Assembly (NCBI GenBank): GCA_013397075.1
Contig: VWZS01009934.1
Location: 1,054,001-1,118,000 of the forward strand
Direction: 5' to 3'
From: Rhabdornis inornatus
Lineage: Eukaryota; Chordata; Aves; Passeriformes; Rhabdornithidae
Length of the DNA: 64,000 nucleotides
The stretch's first letter is position 1; every line of letters begins with the position of its first letter. Positions 35,101 to 47,697 of this stretch are shown here, piece after piece. The position numbers were made by a program, and so were the translations under genes. A model generated the notes under the pieces. That model worked only from the letters and a program-made list of their open reading frames with translations. It searched no databases and was not told the DNA's origin.

Positions 35101-37880
35101 AATGCAAAGGGGAGGCAGAAATTGCAGGCAGACAACCCTTGGCCCTTCCTTAGCTCGTTGAAGGACACGCTCACAGGAACAGCTGGAAGTCAAGCAGATA
35201 ATAAAGTTGTGCAAAGCCTCAGACCCAATCCCCAGCAATGCAATTCTGCTGACAGCCAAGCTACCACTGATTGCTTTAACCTTTGCTCAGTCCAGGCCAC
35301 TGCCTTCAGCTCATTCTTTCCTAACAAACCTATGGTAATAGCTTCATCGAGGTTAAGATAAGCACAAAGGTAGTTATCTTTACCACTGAAAACTACCTTC
35401 TGCTCACAGTGATCCATCCTGTTCAAACAAAATCAACCACAGTAACCCAACTTGCCTTAGGGCATTTTATGAGCTGGGAGGAGAGACAAAGTGAAGTTAT
35501 GACCTACCACCAACATAGATCCTAATGGCTATTTCCAGAAGGGAAAATACAGAATCTGCGACGATCAGTGGAAGTTTTCTTTTTCCCTAAAGGGCCCTAC
35601 TCACTCCTTATTTCTGTGAAAAGCCTACACAGGACATTTCCTTGGTCATACATCCTTGTGGATGAAAGATGGTCTTTGGGTCTTGCAGATTACTGCTGGG
35701 ATGCTCTAAAACCAAGCAAAGCTCTTCAAAAATGAGACCTGCTGCTAGGAGATCGTGGCTTATACTCACCACCACGCTGACAAGTGGCTGCTCGACCCCA
35801 CAAACAGCACACTCAGGACGATGATCACATCTGTTTGTCAGAGCTGGGGCTTGTGAGCAAACATACTGCAGCCATAAAAGCAATGAGCTTTGCAGCTGTA
35901 GCAAGCACACAGCCATCTCAAACACTGCTACTTCAGTCTGTGAATATCCTGGTTCCGTCCTATTACATTATGTTTGCCTTCCAGTATATCTAAACTGGAC
36001 ATGTATCTGCTCCGAGATGGGAAGATAGATTTGTGTCTTGGTTTCGTTTATTTATTTTTTTAACAGTGGGTAATCACCTAATAGCAAGCACCTAACATTT
36101 CCTTTACAAGTAAATCTGAAAATAATTAGCAATTGTTTCACTCTTGACCTAAAACCATCTGGGAGAACACACCCATGTACTTCTGGTACAAGCTTCTGGT
36201 TCAATAAACCAGGGACTTTATTAGCAGGAAGAGTATCTCACCAACTACACAAATTAAATGTCAGCAAAAGGAGGAGACAATCGAAGTAGCAGCCACAGTT
36301 GTAGGTTTGACTGAATAGCAATGTTTAACTACTTCCTTATCACAATCTTTCTATACAACTATAATTTAGGAACCTTTGCCACTGTAATTTTCCCTGTTTC
36401 ATTTTCTTTACGGTTAGGCTTTTATGGGTCAGACTAAATACTTGTTCATCAGCACTATTATCCATGCAACAGCTGAAAATAACCAGCTATCAGAAAAACA
36501 CAGAGAAGAACAAATACAAAGGCTTTGAATATGTATAAAATAAATCAAAAGAAAAGGCAAATTACGCAGTGTAGTGTCCAGTGCTGTAGGGGAAGTGGAC
36601 ACAAAGCCACTACAGTTACACAAGTGTAACTCTGAAAACACTGTGCAGACACACAGAGCAGAGTGGTTACAGACAAGGTAGCGTTAAACCCAAAATCTAA
36701 TACTTTCAGTTTCTCACAGCAGTAATCCTGATGGCTTTCATTCTTAGAACATGAAAGGGAGGAAACTCTGGCCTTGCTGGAAGCTCACCCACTGACCACA
36801 TCCCATCACAGCTGGGGCATGACTGGCAAGAATGACAGTTCACTAAGTATGTGGGTGGAAGCAGATGGAATAGTGGTTTCAAAAGTGAAAAAATAAGCAA
36901 AATCTTTTAAAATCCCGTTTGGAATTACTAACTGTTGCGTTCCACATTCACCGATACTGCCTCCAAGCACAAAGAAGGAAAATCAATCAGTAAGTTAAAC
37001 TAATGCCCTTCCAGGAGAAAGAAAAAATAAGCAAAAACCCAAACCCAGACATTTTCTGTTTGCTTTCAAGTGTTTGCCAGACTAAGTCCAATGTTGCAGG
37101 CCATCTTCCTGAAAACACAGAGGAAAACACACTTGGAGGGTTGTGTAAACCATTAGCAGTGCTTTGGTCCTCCAAAGGAGTTGTGGTCATCTCTGACACA
37201 TCCACATTCCTTTTTACAGGTTCACCTATTTCATACTGCAAGGTTGTGTCAGTACCTTGACCACTTTTCTCACCCTCTACAGAAGCACTGTTTGGATTCA
37301 CATTATCACGCATAAGCACCTACATAATTTTGGGGAGCTGGCTCGTATTCAGTCTGATCAACCCACAGATTTTCATCCACCTCCTATTTGCACTCCCACA
37401 CAATTTTTTAAGGAATGCAAATAGCCAAATATCAATCTCTAAAAAAAACCCCAAACAACCAACTAAACTAAAAATCCCTGAAAGACTGGAAGTCTTCTGC
37501 ATGAAGAGCTTACTTCTCCTGAAATCTCTTCCCACAAGGTAAGCGGTATGTTAACCTATACAAACAAAAGCCAACTGATTATTTCCAAAATTTTAGAGAT
37601 TAGTTATACAGCTACCATTGGCATAAAACAAAGAGCATAGAGCTTCTTCAGAAGCAGCAAGTGTCAGGTTTTAATTGCTTTGCTCAATTAAAAACCAAAA
37701 GCAACAAACCTTCACATCCCCAGACAGCACTCCAGAACAAGCCTGGCCAGATGCTACATCCCTTTTCATCTTACAGCAGCCACCACTGGTTTGCTGTTAT
37801 CACAACACCCTCTGTGACTGTGCCACTTAACTCTTCCAGCTTCACTCTTTTTCCCAGCATAAAGATCCCTCTAAACTCAA
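32168..37880. other. Non-coding DNA, no gene recognised
   Basis: Mostly AT-rich. Bases 32800-33420 are more GC-rich but contain few CpGs. A pyrimidine tract plus AG (32508-32531, + strand) precedes a 47-codon open frame ending at 32673, and a 110-codon - strand frame lies at 36987-37319. Neither resembles a known protein. An A/C-only patch lies at 37441-37475 and an AAAAAC repeat at about 33685-33703. Confidence 0.55.
34528..34555. repeat. Perfect 12-bp hairpin with a TTTT loop
   Basis: The arms ctgcaaaggaat (34528-34539) and attcctttgcag (34544-34555) are exact reverse complements separated by four T. The stem is too short for a microRNA precursor (normally about 30 bp), and there is no adjoining T-run terminator or gene. 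Confidence 0.92.
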
Positions 37881-38142
37881 GCTAGGAAGGACCTCATGAG
37901 GTCTCTGGTCCAGGCTTCTGCTCCAGCTGTGAGATCCAGCTCAAGGCTTTGTTCAGTCAGGTCCTGAAAACTCGCAATGATGGAGACTTCATGGCCTCCC
38001 CAGGCAACCTGTGCCCCTATCCAGCTGTCTGTCCTCAGAGTGAAAACACTTTACCCTTGTAACCAGTGTGAACTTCTCTCATTTCGACTGGTATCCACTG
38101 TCTCTTGGCCTTCCACCACTGAGAAGAGCTTGCAATGATGTC
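37881..38142 (-). mobile_element. CR1 LINE, diverged 3' region fragment
   Basis: On the + strand the order is 'gctaggaaggacctcatga', 'ggtctctggtccaggcttct', 'ggagacttcatggcctcccc', 'aggcaacctgtgcccctat' and 'tctcttggccttccaccact'. This matches the reverse complement of a bird CR1 3' region. The terminal repeats are not preserved. It is an old, truncated copy. Confidence 0.85.
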
Positions 38143-41100
38143 ACTCTTCTGGTGAAAAGAAAGCACTCCTTATACTTTTAGCTCTGCTATTTATCTGTTT
38201 ATGCAAAGTACTTTGCTCTGTGATTTAGATTGCTGTTTCAGATTTTAACTTTGCTAACAGCATTTGCCAAAAATTCAAATATAACCAAATCAGAGTGAAA
38301 GTGAAAAACAAATCTAAGAATAAAACTTGGGTGGAAAGCTCACCCATGTGATCACATCAAACTTTCCCTGATGTGCCATGGTGATGGCAGCACTTCAGCA
38401 CTCATTACTGCATTTCCAGATATCGAAGAAGCATCTCTTTATATAGGTGCAACATGAGAGCCAATTATTCATGCAGATTACAAAATAGGCCAAAAAAGCA
38501 AGATACATGCTGGAGCAAAGCTATGAGGAATGCAGACTGCTAGTTTTCAGAATCAAAGAGTTTTAAGCAGTATGTCCATCACAGTAAATATGCATTGCTT
38601 CCTGGGCCCAGAAGCTATTGCTCTCTCAGGCTCCTCAAGGCTCCTTTGCACATCAAAGGACAGCAATCCAAAGCAGCAGTCTCCTTACAGACCTTACTGT
38701 TACTCAGTCCCAAATTACCGAGTACCAGTCATGCAGAAGGCTTCCTAAATTCACTCTTAAGCCATGCAGCTGAGCAGTAACAGACATAACCAGAACTAAG
38801 AGTGAAGATAAATGCAGCACTGCAACAAATGTCCATCCTGCCTAAACAGTCACATGATATGTGATTAATGCCATTATCCTCCAGGACTCTGGAAATTGCC
38901 CTGAGACAACAGCTTTCCGGCATAAGCTATGGATCAATAAAAAGGATTAAGCAGCAATACTTCAGAAATGCTCAAAAGTAAACTATCAGGCTTTATCTCA
39001 ATTTTTTTCTAAATCTGTCCCTGATAAGAAATCCTTAAGCTCGATGTCCATCTTTTGGTCTCAGGCTCTTTGCATCAGTGCAAGAATGCAGGTGATGCAG
39101 ACTGTGCACACTCAAGAGACTGAAAAAGGAGGAGAGGAAAAGAGAGCCAATGTCAACCTTCCCCCCTCCCCCCCGAAGAGGTGTGTATCAGCTAAACTCA
39201 GCCACAATCTGTCAGCAAGTAGCCAGTGCCAGCCCTACGCTCACTCCCACATCTTGCCCAGGACAGGGCCACCACCACACCAGGAACACTCGCCTCATTC
39301 TAGGATAGGACAGGCAGCCAACCCCACTCCCAAATCACATTTTTCTTGTCCCTCTTGAGGCACTGCATAAGCGAGGTTGTCACCACACAAGTGAGAGGTG
39401 AAGCAACTTGTTTTCCCTAATTAAACCTATTAGTAGTAACGAGTCACTCCTGCTAGGTCTAAATAGCTCAGAAATAAATCCCAAGGCTGCTAAGCTGCCA
39501 ACCCCCTCCTCTCAGTGCTCAGAGGCAGCTTTTTTACTCCTACAGACAATGCTGGGTAAATACTACCTCCTCCAACCATGTTCCTGGAGCAGATCTCCAG
39601 GTTGATGTATTCAAAGCAAATGTTTTCCCTGCAGCTGTCCAGTCGCCTTCATTGAAAGCCCAAAGTGCCAAAACCTCCTCCTCAGGGAGCAACAGCAGAT
39701 ACCCCCAGAGGAATATTCTGCAAGTCAGTCATCTGCACACAAGGAAAGAGTATTACCCTGACAGACCCTTGTGGCTTTTTTAATTTTAAAAAAAGAAGTC
39801 TCACCAGAGACCACTTGGGATGGAAGACCTTTTCATGGAAAATTCTTCTCTTCTACAATATTTAATGCAAACACACCATCAACACATCTCTTAAAAGTTC
39901 AACCACAGGCAACACCAGTATCAGGAACAGTAAGAAGAACAACACAGTGCTTTTCTAAAAAGCCATCCAATGAATCTTCTGTCTGAACTATTTGCAGAAA
40001 CAACTGAATAAGTCAGAAAAGAAAAATTAAAATGTTCTAAGCTGTTGCTTCACAGCATGTCTTACAGAAAAGTAATTTAAAAGTTATTACAAAGGCAATA
40101 ACACTCAATCTCATAACATGACACTATTTCAAATTAATCCAGAGCATGTTAATTCCTTCATCTTTGCCAGTGATAAAACAGAATAAAGAAAAATAAAACC
40201 CACTCCATGAAAAATAGTTTGAAATTTAGTAAGCTTTGCCTGTTGCATTGACAAAACCAACACTGCAAAAACAGTCTTATCTTTCATCAAGCACAACTTC
40301 CAATACCTAACATTCTTCCTCTTTCTCCCAAGCAAGCAGAAGTAAGTGAAACTCATCTTGGAGACTCACCAAAATTATCCATATTCCAGGAGGCAGCCAT
40401 TCAACCAGTTTGTGAAGTCCATGGTTTCAGCAGTCATAGCCATCAGAAGGAAAATGAAGGGAAAAAGAAGAAAAAAAACAAACCTCTTGAGATTCAATGA
40501 ACAACACAACACTACTGCTTTCTGTTAAATCTGCATTACAAAACAGTTTCAAGTAACTCATTAAATGGACTGAACATAAACAACACCCCACTTTCCAATT
40601 TACTCTAAAAAGACACAACAATATCAATGTTAATAAAAAAATAATAATTACAGTCTAATAAAGATCTGTCAAGGCTGACCTCAGAAGGAACATTTTGTGA
40701 GGGGGGAAAAAATGTCTTTTTAAGAAAAAACAAGCCTTTTACTGTACTTCCTCTATCAGGCAGTAACAGGTGTGCAATATCACAAATAGCAAAAAGTATA
40801 ATATTTTCTCTTATACTGCTGACATTTTGAAATCCTTAATGAGGAGATGTAACATTTGGCAAGGAAGTAAGGCAAAGTCACCACAGTGACTGCTCAGTTT
40901 CAGAATCCTCAGTCAAGGACGGGGGATTTATAATTTATTCTTTGCAATTAAGGGGACCTGCAGCCTACCCCACAGCTGAGTATCTACACACTGTTACACA
41001 TCTGCAAACCATCAAGAACACCCAAGCTGAAACAACTTTTTTTTTCAGTTTGGACTTTGAACAGTGTCTGAGTGACCAAACTCAGTGTGTGTCACTTCTC

Positions 41101-42053
41101 TTCTACTAATAAAAATCCAAGAAAGAATTTTACAGCTTTCCCAGGCTCAGCATTGATTTCTTTTGGCAACTGTTCCAAAACAGTCGACCAATTTAGCATT
41201 TGGTTTTTTGTTTTTTTTTTTTTTTTGCTCTTCTGTTTGATTGGGGTTTTTTCATTATTATTCCTTTGGAGAGGAAGTGCTTCAAAGAGATCAGTACAAA
41301 ATATCAATTGCTATGGGTTAACCTAAACAACTGCATGTGTGTATGTAAGGGCAGACAAAGGCATGCTCTTCTTCTGACTAGAGAAATCAATTGCATGTGC
41401 AAGTTCAGGAAGTGCACAAGGTCCTGAGCACAGACGAACAGCCAAGGAGAGTGATGGAGTGATGAAGCCTGCAGTGGAAGGACAGGAGGCAGCGAAGGAA
41501 ATGCTGTCATCAGCTCCCAGCAGCTCTGTGACCATCAGATTGATCACCAGGTCCAGGATGACAAGATGACAAAAAGCCAAAGGCCATTGCAAAGTGTCTT
41601 CCAACATATTGGGATATATCCTCTCAGTTCACATGTTTCAGCCATCCAAATTCTCCAAAACAATTGTTCTCAGGAACAGTCATCCTCACAACTCAATGCT
41701 CTTCTGCTGGGTGCCAGCAAAGGGGCCTGAGGCCAGAGCAGCATTTTCACCTCCATAAATCTCCAGGCAACTCAGAAGGGCAGTGAGCTACCAGCACAGC
41801 CCCTGATGTGGTTTCTATTTGATCTCTGCAGAAACTATGCCCATATGAAGGCAAATTTATCTGTTGGTGTCAAAAAAGAAAATGTAACTGATACAAGCAA
41901 CTAATTTGCAGCTCCCCCCTACTCCATGGATAATGGCTGATGAGTTACCTCCTCCTCAGCCTTCACGGCCCATTAATAAGACAGCCCGAAAGGCTGCAGA
42001 AAAATGAAGATGATTGCTCACATATTTACCACTTTGCTAGCAAACAACTTTTA

Positions 42054-42068
42054 TTGTTGTTGTTGTTG
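42054..42068. repeat. (TTG)5 trinucleotide repeat
   Basis: Five perfect TTG units, flanked by T-rich sequence. Confidence 0.9.
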
Positions 42069-44371
42069 CTATTTTTGAAGGAGTGCTTTTACAGTAGGAG
42101 CCTTTCCAGTGCCTTTATGTGAAGAATATTGGAGAGGAAAGGTAAAAGAGATTGCAAAAGATTTGCCTTCATTTCTGATTTCTCTTGTCAGTCTTGTGCA
42201 CCCCAATCCTTCCCTAGAGCTGCAACCGTGCACCATTACTGTCAGTGTGACTGTAGCTACAGATTGCCCTCAAGATATTACCTGTCTTTTACCTCTGCAA
42301 GGGAAGCTGAGATTACTGGGAGAACATTTTTACTGGAGCAGACAGAACTCCAAGGTAGTCCCAAGGACTGTAAAGGCCATTGAGTCCCCTGACTGGACAC
42401 AGGACTTCATATTAAGGAAAGTGAGATTTTGATGGTGGCATGGAGCAGGCTTAACATTAATGAATTTATCAGGACATGAGAGGTCACATGAAAGCAGATG
42501 TTGAGTAGGTGGGAATGGCGGGAAACATGGTGTGCAAAAACACAAGGAAGGAACAAAACAAAAATGTATGGATGACTCAGAGCTGGCAGAATCCGTGCAG
42601 AAGAGCTGCTGAACTGGTTTATTTAGAATGGGGAGGGGACAGGAGAGCAGCATGCCCATTGGCAATACTGCAGATACACTTCTGAGTGAAAACAAGAGGT
42701 GGTTGTTGAAGTTTGACATGTTATAAGGGGCAGATTTCCATTATCAGCTCAGAAGGTTTGTGGGGGGGGAAGTCACAATATGCCATAATGGGATGGATGA
42801 ATGAATGAGATGTAAATTGCCTTGAGCATTGCAGCAGCATCCACTGCCTACACTACATGCCAGTTGCTTGGGTCAGGGGGAGGAGAGATACATAAGAGCA
42901 AGACCACAGAGACATTCTGCATTTCCCCTGTTCCTCTTCATGTACTATTTTTGCATGACACTGGTTATGAAACTGAAAACGTTAGTTCAGCTTCAGGCAG
43001 CAATTTTAGGGTCAATTGCTTCTTCACCAGACACTGAAATCACAATTTGTCAAGCATCAAATTAACTGTAAATGTTTTAGGGGACAGTGAACTTGAGTTC
43101 TGCATTACTATTGGGTCCCCTTCCTCAAAAGCCTGTCTTGTAATCCCTCTTGATATGGCAGGTGCCTTTTTTTTGGCTAGAATCACACTTTAAGATGAAC
43201 TCTGCAATTACACCACTTGCTTTTTGCTCCATCAACTTATTCCCGACTGTTACACACTCTCGAAAGTACACATCTCAAGTGGTAGAATATGCTTTCAAAA
43301 CCATGTGAAGCGTTTTATCCATTTATCACAAGAGTATATCAATATAGGTTTTCCAGCTGAAAGCATTTGAAAGTTTTCAGGAAACTTTTATAGTTCAGCT
43401 TGGACCCACTCCTAATCCACAGACAGGGTAAAAGACTTATCTGGCACCAGCACACCACAAAACAAGTAAGCAATAAAGCCTTAATGATGTTAGCTGTCCT
43501 ACAAAACTCCAGTACCCAGGGCTGCATCTTTCCCTAATGCTGTCAGTCCAGCACAGAGCAATTACAGGCCTTGGTGCTGCAACTGATATCACTCTGCATC
43601 CAGCTGAATCAAACTGGTGTTTAAACCTCATTCCAGCCAATGCCCCAGCGGGCTAGGAGAGGTGGAAGCTAGTGGAAATACGAAAATTATTGCTGGGAAT
43701 GATGTCAGATTTGGATTTATTGTGTCATCTTCAGTAGCAATTCTAGGTCAGAATCAAACTTTTATATTTTGTTCTTCTATGCAAATGTTAGAGAGTGAAT
43801 ATGAAAAATGTATTCTTTAAAATGGAAAAAAAAAAGTCCAGCAATATTCTGCAAGTTCTATAGGTCTTCAGTTAATTTAAATGAGGAGTGGCATTTCGTA
43901 TCCAGGAGGGATGCTCATAAATCTTTTGGACATATGTGAGTTAAGATGAAAAAAAGATGAAATCAGCAATGCCATGAAGATTTTACATTTAAGTGATACA
44001 TGACAAAGTTGAGTTTGGTTTGTTGGGCCTCCATTTCAGGTCTACCTACCAGCCTGCTATCTGACCATTGAGGTGCTTGTGAAAGCTTACCACACCACAA
44101 GCCATGAGCTATACAACTGAAAATTCCCACTTGCCTTCAGTAAAACAAAGGCAGCATTAAATGTCAGCAGTATCAAAATTTCCCCTCTACCCCTGGAATG
44201 CAAAGCCCAAGTGCCATCTGAGTAACAAATAGTAGCCAAATACAAACTGTGCTAAGTCCTCAGAAGGTGAGCAACTTCAGGTCTTAGCAAAGTTTCATAG
44301 TTTCTCCCAAGAACATGTCTGTGGAAAAGCTGTACACCTGTGTGCAAATAAACACATACATAAACGTAGCA

Positions 44372-44399
44372 TATGTATGCAAACAGAAATGCATACATA
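44372..44399. repeat. 9-bp inverted repeat in an ATAC-rich patch
   Basis: The arms tatgtatgc (44372-44380) and gcatacata (44391-44399) are exact reverse complements around a 10-base loop. It lies within a short tetranucleotide-like ATAC/ATGT patch that extends to about 44412. Confidence 0.8.
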
Positions 44400-46264
44400 C
44401 ATATGTATAAATGATGTATAATTGATATAAAGTGGCTTATCACCCAGCAGGTGGCACTCATACCCTGAGCTCCCGAGGCTGGGATTTGGCACTGCTCTAC
44501 AGGAGGCACCATCTTCATGAGAGGTAAAAACACCGTGGCCACGAAAGCACTCACCGCCCTTTTGCAAGGCCTGATGTGTCAAGTCCAGCATCTGGGCCAA
44601 AATCCCATTTAGCTTACTGGCCAGGCACTTCCTCCATTAATTCCCCTGACAGCTGCAAGACTCCCCCTTGACTGCTGCTGATTCTCGAGTGCTCTTGCAG
44701 CCTTTCCAGAGGAGCAGCATTCTGGGGACTGAAAAGGTCCTGGAAGGTTTTCCATATAGAAGCATCACATTCTGATATCAAGAACAATACAACTAAATGT
44801 AAAGCTTCCTTCTGACTTCATCACTTATTTTCTCCATTTGACACACACAACTAGCTTTCAATTAGTCCCACTAATAATTTGGGCTTTTGAAGATCTTATG
44901 AATGAGCAAATCAGAACTGCCAGAGGAAATGCTGTTTTCCTTTGATTAAAATTAAAGACTTGTTTTCACCCTAGACTTAAGTGTCACTATCATATGTACA
45001 TTCTTAACACACCTCCTTCTAAAGCTGAGTGGTGCTTCAACTTCAGCTGAGTGGGTTTGTTTTTAAAAAAATATTTTCCTTTCCAATTCAATATTCCACC
45101 CATCTCCCTTCCCTCTTTAAAAAAAAAACAATAAAATCAGTTTAGAAGCATCAATTTGAAAACATCAGCTCTTTGTGGAGCAGTGCTGTTCCCCGTTAAG
45201 AGAATGCTTCGTGTCAGATTGAAAGATACCTTTCCAAGGTCATTTCATGTTCCAATGGGTTTGTTATGAAGTTGTGGAATGGCAGATAAGGTTGCATGAG
45301 ATAGTAAAGTGCCTTCCTAAGCTAGTTCTGGGCAGTAATGTGCAACCAATATTTGAGCAAGGGACTTCATGCGCTGAAATAAATGCTGCAGGAAGGACAG
45401 AAGTAAGTACTGAGATAGCGATAATCTGTTTCCCAATTTAAAAAAAACCAAACCAAAACAAAAAACCCCAAAAAAGCCATTTTCTCGACAAGTTTGCACA
45501 AACTGCACACGTTTATGGTGCTTGGCAAAGCTTGGGTGCTTCTAGGAACATTAGAGGGTATATCTTCAGCAAATTAAAATACCCAGCCCTGTGTTATAAT
45601 GAGGATTTGATGTTAAAAACTGCTCAATTTGGAATCAATAGTGATGCCTTCAAGTTGCAAGAGCTCCCTATTAAGTACCAGGACTGATAATTTGCAAGGT
45701 TAAAAAAGGGGGGGAGGGAAACAGAAGGTGCATAACTAAGAGCAGTTCTCTGAAAGTCTTATAGTTACAAGTGTGGGGAATAATGATCCAGTATTTTTAG
45801 ATTGCTTCTAACAGATCCCAAAAATGGAGGAAACCATATTACAGTATCCTCTTAGCAAGCTTTTAATACTGCCTTAGCCTATCCCAAACTCTGAAAGAAG
45901 GTAAGTATTCGGCAGCACATTGAATTGCGTGCCACCATTTCAGCCATCATATTAGGGACTAAATCCTTCCCTGGAAGTAACAGAGGAACAAACATGCAAA
46001 CTCCAGAGAGAAGGGGAAAAAAAGATCCTCCTCACAAATGGTTAGCTGCATCTTAGCATGGTTTAAAGCTTGATGAAGGATCACCCGTTTGGAATACAAA
46101 AATAAAAGTATTTGGCATCGAAACAGCCCCAACAAAAGGGTAGGGGAGCCTGAAGGGATGTTTTTTCAAGTCCCAAATGAGCATTTTGGGGGTCCAACAG
46201 CCTGACAGGAAAAAGACTAGAAAAATGGCCACCCAGCACTGAACTATGCACAAAATGCAGAGTT

Positions 46265-46430
46265 TCGGCGCTTCCAGTTCTGCATTGCACCCTGTGCTCC
46301 CAGCTCCCCGCATTCCCACAGGCTCCCAAACGCTCCCGGCTGCCCCACGCCGCTGTCCACTGACGGGGAGCGGGGGGGGGTTACGGTCCCTCGGCGCTAT
46401 CCGCAGCCACCCCCGGGGCTCCATTACTAC
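46265..46430. promoter_or_regulatory. Small GC/CpG-rich patch next to island 2
   Basis: CpG-enriched sequence with a G-run near 46372-46380, separated from the main island by about 190 bases of AT-rich DNA. That AT-rich gap contains a perfect octamer motif ATGCAAAT (46487-46494), a POU-factor consensus. The patch may be an outlying part of the promoter, and the octamer's function is unproven. Confidence 0.4.
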
Positions 46431-46714
46431 TACTTTTAATTTTCCTGCTACTATCACTTTTCTAATGAATTGCTGTTACTACAGAAATGCAAATGTCGCC
46501 AGCTGAATAGTTCGGGGTTTTTTTTAAACATCCGAAAAGGTAGGGAAAAGGGGGGAGGGGAGGTGGGGAACACCTCATTAATATCCACTACTAAACATTT
46601 CTTACGCTAAAGCAGCACCGACCCCGCCGCCCGCAAAACCCTGCAGCTTCATCAGGACTGGCCCCAAGCCCCAAAAAGGGGTTTCAGTGCCCCATCAGCA
46701 CCGACTGCACTTAC

Positions 46715-46750
46715 CAGCAGATGCTCCGCCGGCCGCGCTCCGGCTTGCGC
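46715..46750 (-). other. Strong - strand splice donor, end of a probable first exon
   Basis: Read on the - strand the site is atctgctg|gtaagtgc, with exon end at 46715 and intron GT at 46714-46713. It matches the extended donor consensus through position +5/+6. It would end a GC-rich 5' UTR exon starting somewhere in CpG island 2 and lead into a long leftward intron. The upstream exon boundary is not determined; only the last 36 bases are marked. Confidence 0.4.
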
Positions 46751-47370
46751 AGCGCAGCGCGGCCCCTCCGCGCCCCCGCAGCCCGCCCCCGCCGCGCACC
46801 GCCCGGAACTTTGCGGGCGCCGCCGCGTCCCAGCGCCCAGGCGGATCTTCCGCGGGAGATGCTGCTCTCCACGGAGGGCAGAAAGCCGGGAAGGGCGGCT
46901 GAGGGACAGGGTCCGGCAGGAGCTATACCCCCGTCTGCGGCATTCCCGCACCGCACCGCCTGGCGCCGCGCACCCCGCGCCGCACCGCGGGCAGCGAGTG
47001 CGCCCCGCCACCGGAGCGGGGGCAAACCCTGCCCGGGGACACCCGAAACGACCCACGGCAGGAACGAGTGGGGCACGGGACAGCCAAAAGGAAAAACGCG
47101 GAGAGGGGAATGAAAGAGGCGAAGATGTGTCCCCGCGCCGCAGCCCCGCCGCCCCAGCCCTCCCTCCCCGCGCAGCGGCGCGGAGCGATGCGCAGCGGCA
47201 GCGCGCCCCGCGGGGGCAGCGCACGCCCCTCGGCCCTCCCCGCTGACCTCAAGCCAAGGACAGCTCGCCGGTCCCGCTGCGCATCGCGACCCGCGGGCCG
47301 CGCTGAACGCAGCCAGGCCAGGGCGGCAGCAAGGGCAGCCGGGGAAGCCAGCGGAGCGGGGGCTCCTCAC

Positions 47371-47400
47371 CTGAGCCTGTCCCGGGAGGTGCTCTCCGCC
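47371..47400 (-). other. - strand splice donor in CpG island 2
   Basis: Read on the - strand: gggacaggctcag|gtgagg, with exon end at 47371. It could end an alternative first exon transcribed from near the CCAAT box at 47584-47588. Another donor-like site (gctgcag|gtggga, exon end 47506) lies further upstream. Which of these is used cannot be decided from sequence. Confidence 0.35.
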
Positions 47401-47533
47401 GCCGCTGCGAGAGGGACGCGGCTCCTGCCTCTCTCCACAAGGAAAGCTGGCGCGGATAGCCCCGGCCCGGCGAAGTTACACGCCGTCGCGGAGCCGGGCT
47501 CCCACCTGCAGCGCCCGTCAGACTCCGGCAGCC

Positions 47534-47565
47534 GGCACGGCACGGCTCGGCTCGGCTTGGCTCGG
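47534..47565. repeat. GGCWC pentanucleotide repeat
   Basis: Six tandem near-copies (GGCAC twice, GGCTC twice, GGCTT, GGCTC). They sit immediately beside the CCAAT and GC boxes and so within the predicted core promoter. Confidence 0.85.
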
Positions 47566-47583
47566 CCCGCCCCCCTCCTCCCC

Positions 47584-47588
47584 ATTGG
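47584..47588 (-). promoter_or_regulatory. Inverted CCAAT box (NF-Y type)
   Basis: ATTGG on the + strand reads CCAAT on the - strand, in the context ctCCAATggg. It is surrounded by GC boxes and lies about 80-210 bases upstream of the - strand donors at 47506 and 47371. The position suits a leftward transcript, although NF-Y sites work in either orientation. Confidence 0.45.
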
Positions 47589-47649
47589 AGCCGCGGCCGC
47601 CCCGCCTCCGCCCGCCCGGCCGCCCGGAGCGCCCGCGGGGGTGGCGGTG

Positions 47650-47697
47650 GGCAGCGCGCTGCGGGACCCTCCTGCCGCGGAGCCGGGGCCGGGACAG
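47650..47697 (+). other. + strand splice donor, end of a possible divergent first exon
   Basis: The sequence cgggacag|gtgagggg has exon end at 47697 and GT at 47698-47699, a good donor match. It lies on the right shoulder of CpG island 2 and would serve a rightward transcript. The next strong + strand acceptor I noticed ends at 51341. Start of the exon is not determined; only its tail is marked. Confidence 0.3.

Larger units (their letters stand above)
38143..46264. other. Non-coding DNA, no gene recognised
   Basis: AT-rich, CpG-poor. It contains a 16-base T-run (41211-41226), a (TTG)5 repeat (42054-42068), an ATAC/GTAT-rich patch with a hairpin (44369-44412) and an A/C-only patch (45440-45478). 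If CpG island 2 drives a leftward transcript, this would be its first intron. No coding exon was recognised on either strand. Confidence 0.6.

Noticed and set aside
42109..42432. 107-codon + strand frame
   Set aside because: No family resemblance and no splice signals that fit. A second + frame (42129-42383) overlaps it. Length is within chance expectation for 64 kb.
44700..44770. CR1-like phrase 'aaaggtcctggaaggttttcc'-type
   Set aside because: Only about 20 bases resemble a CR1 terminus and the flanks do not fit, so it is most likely coincidental.
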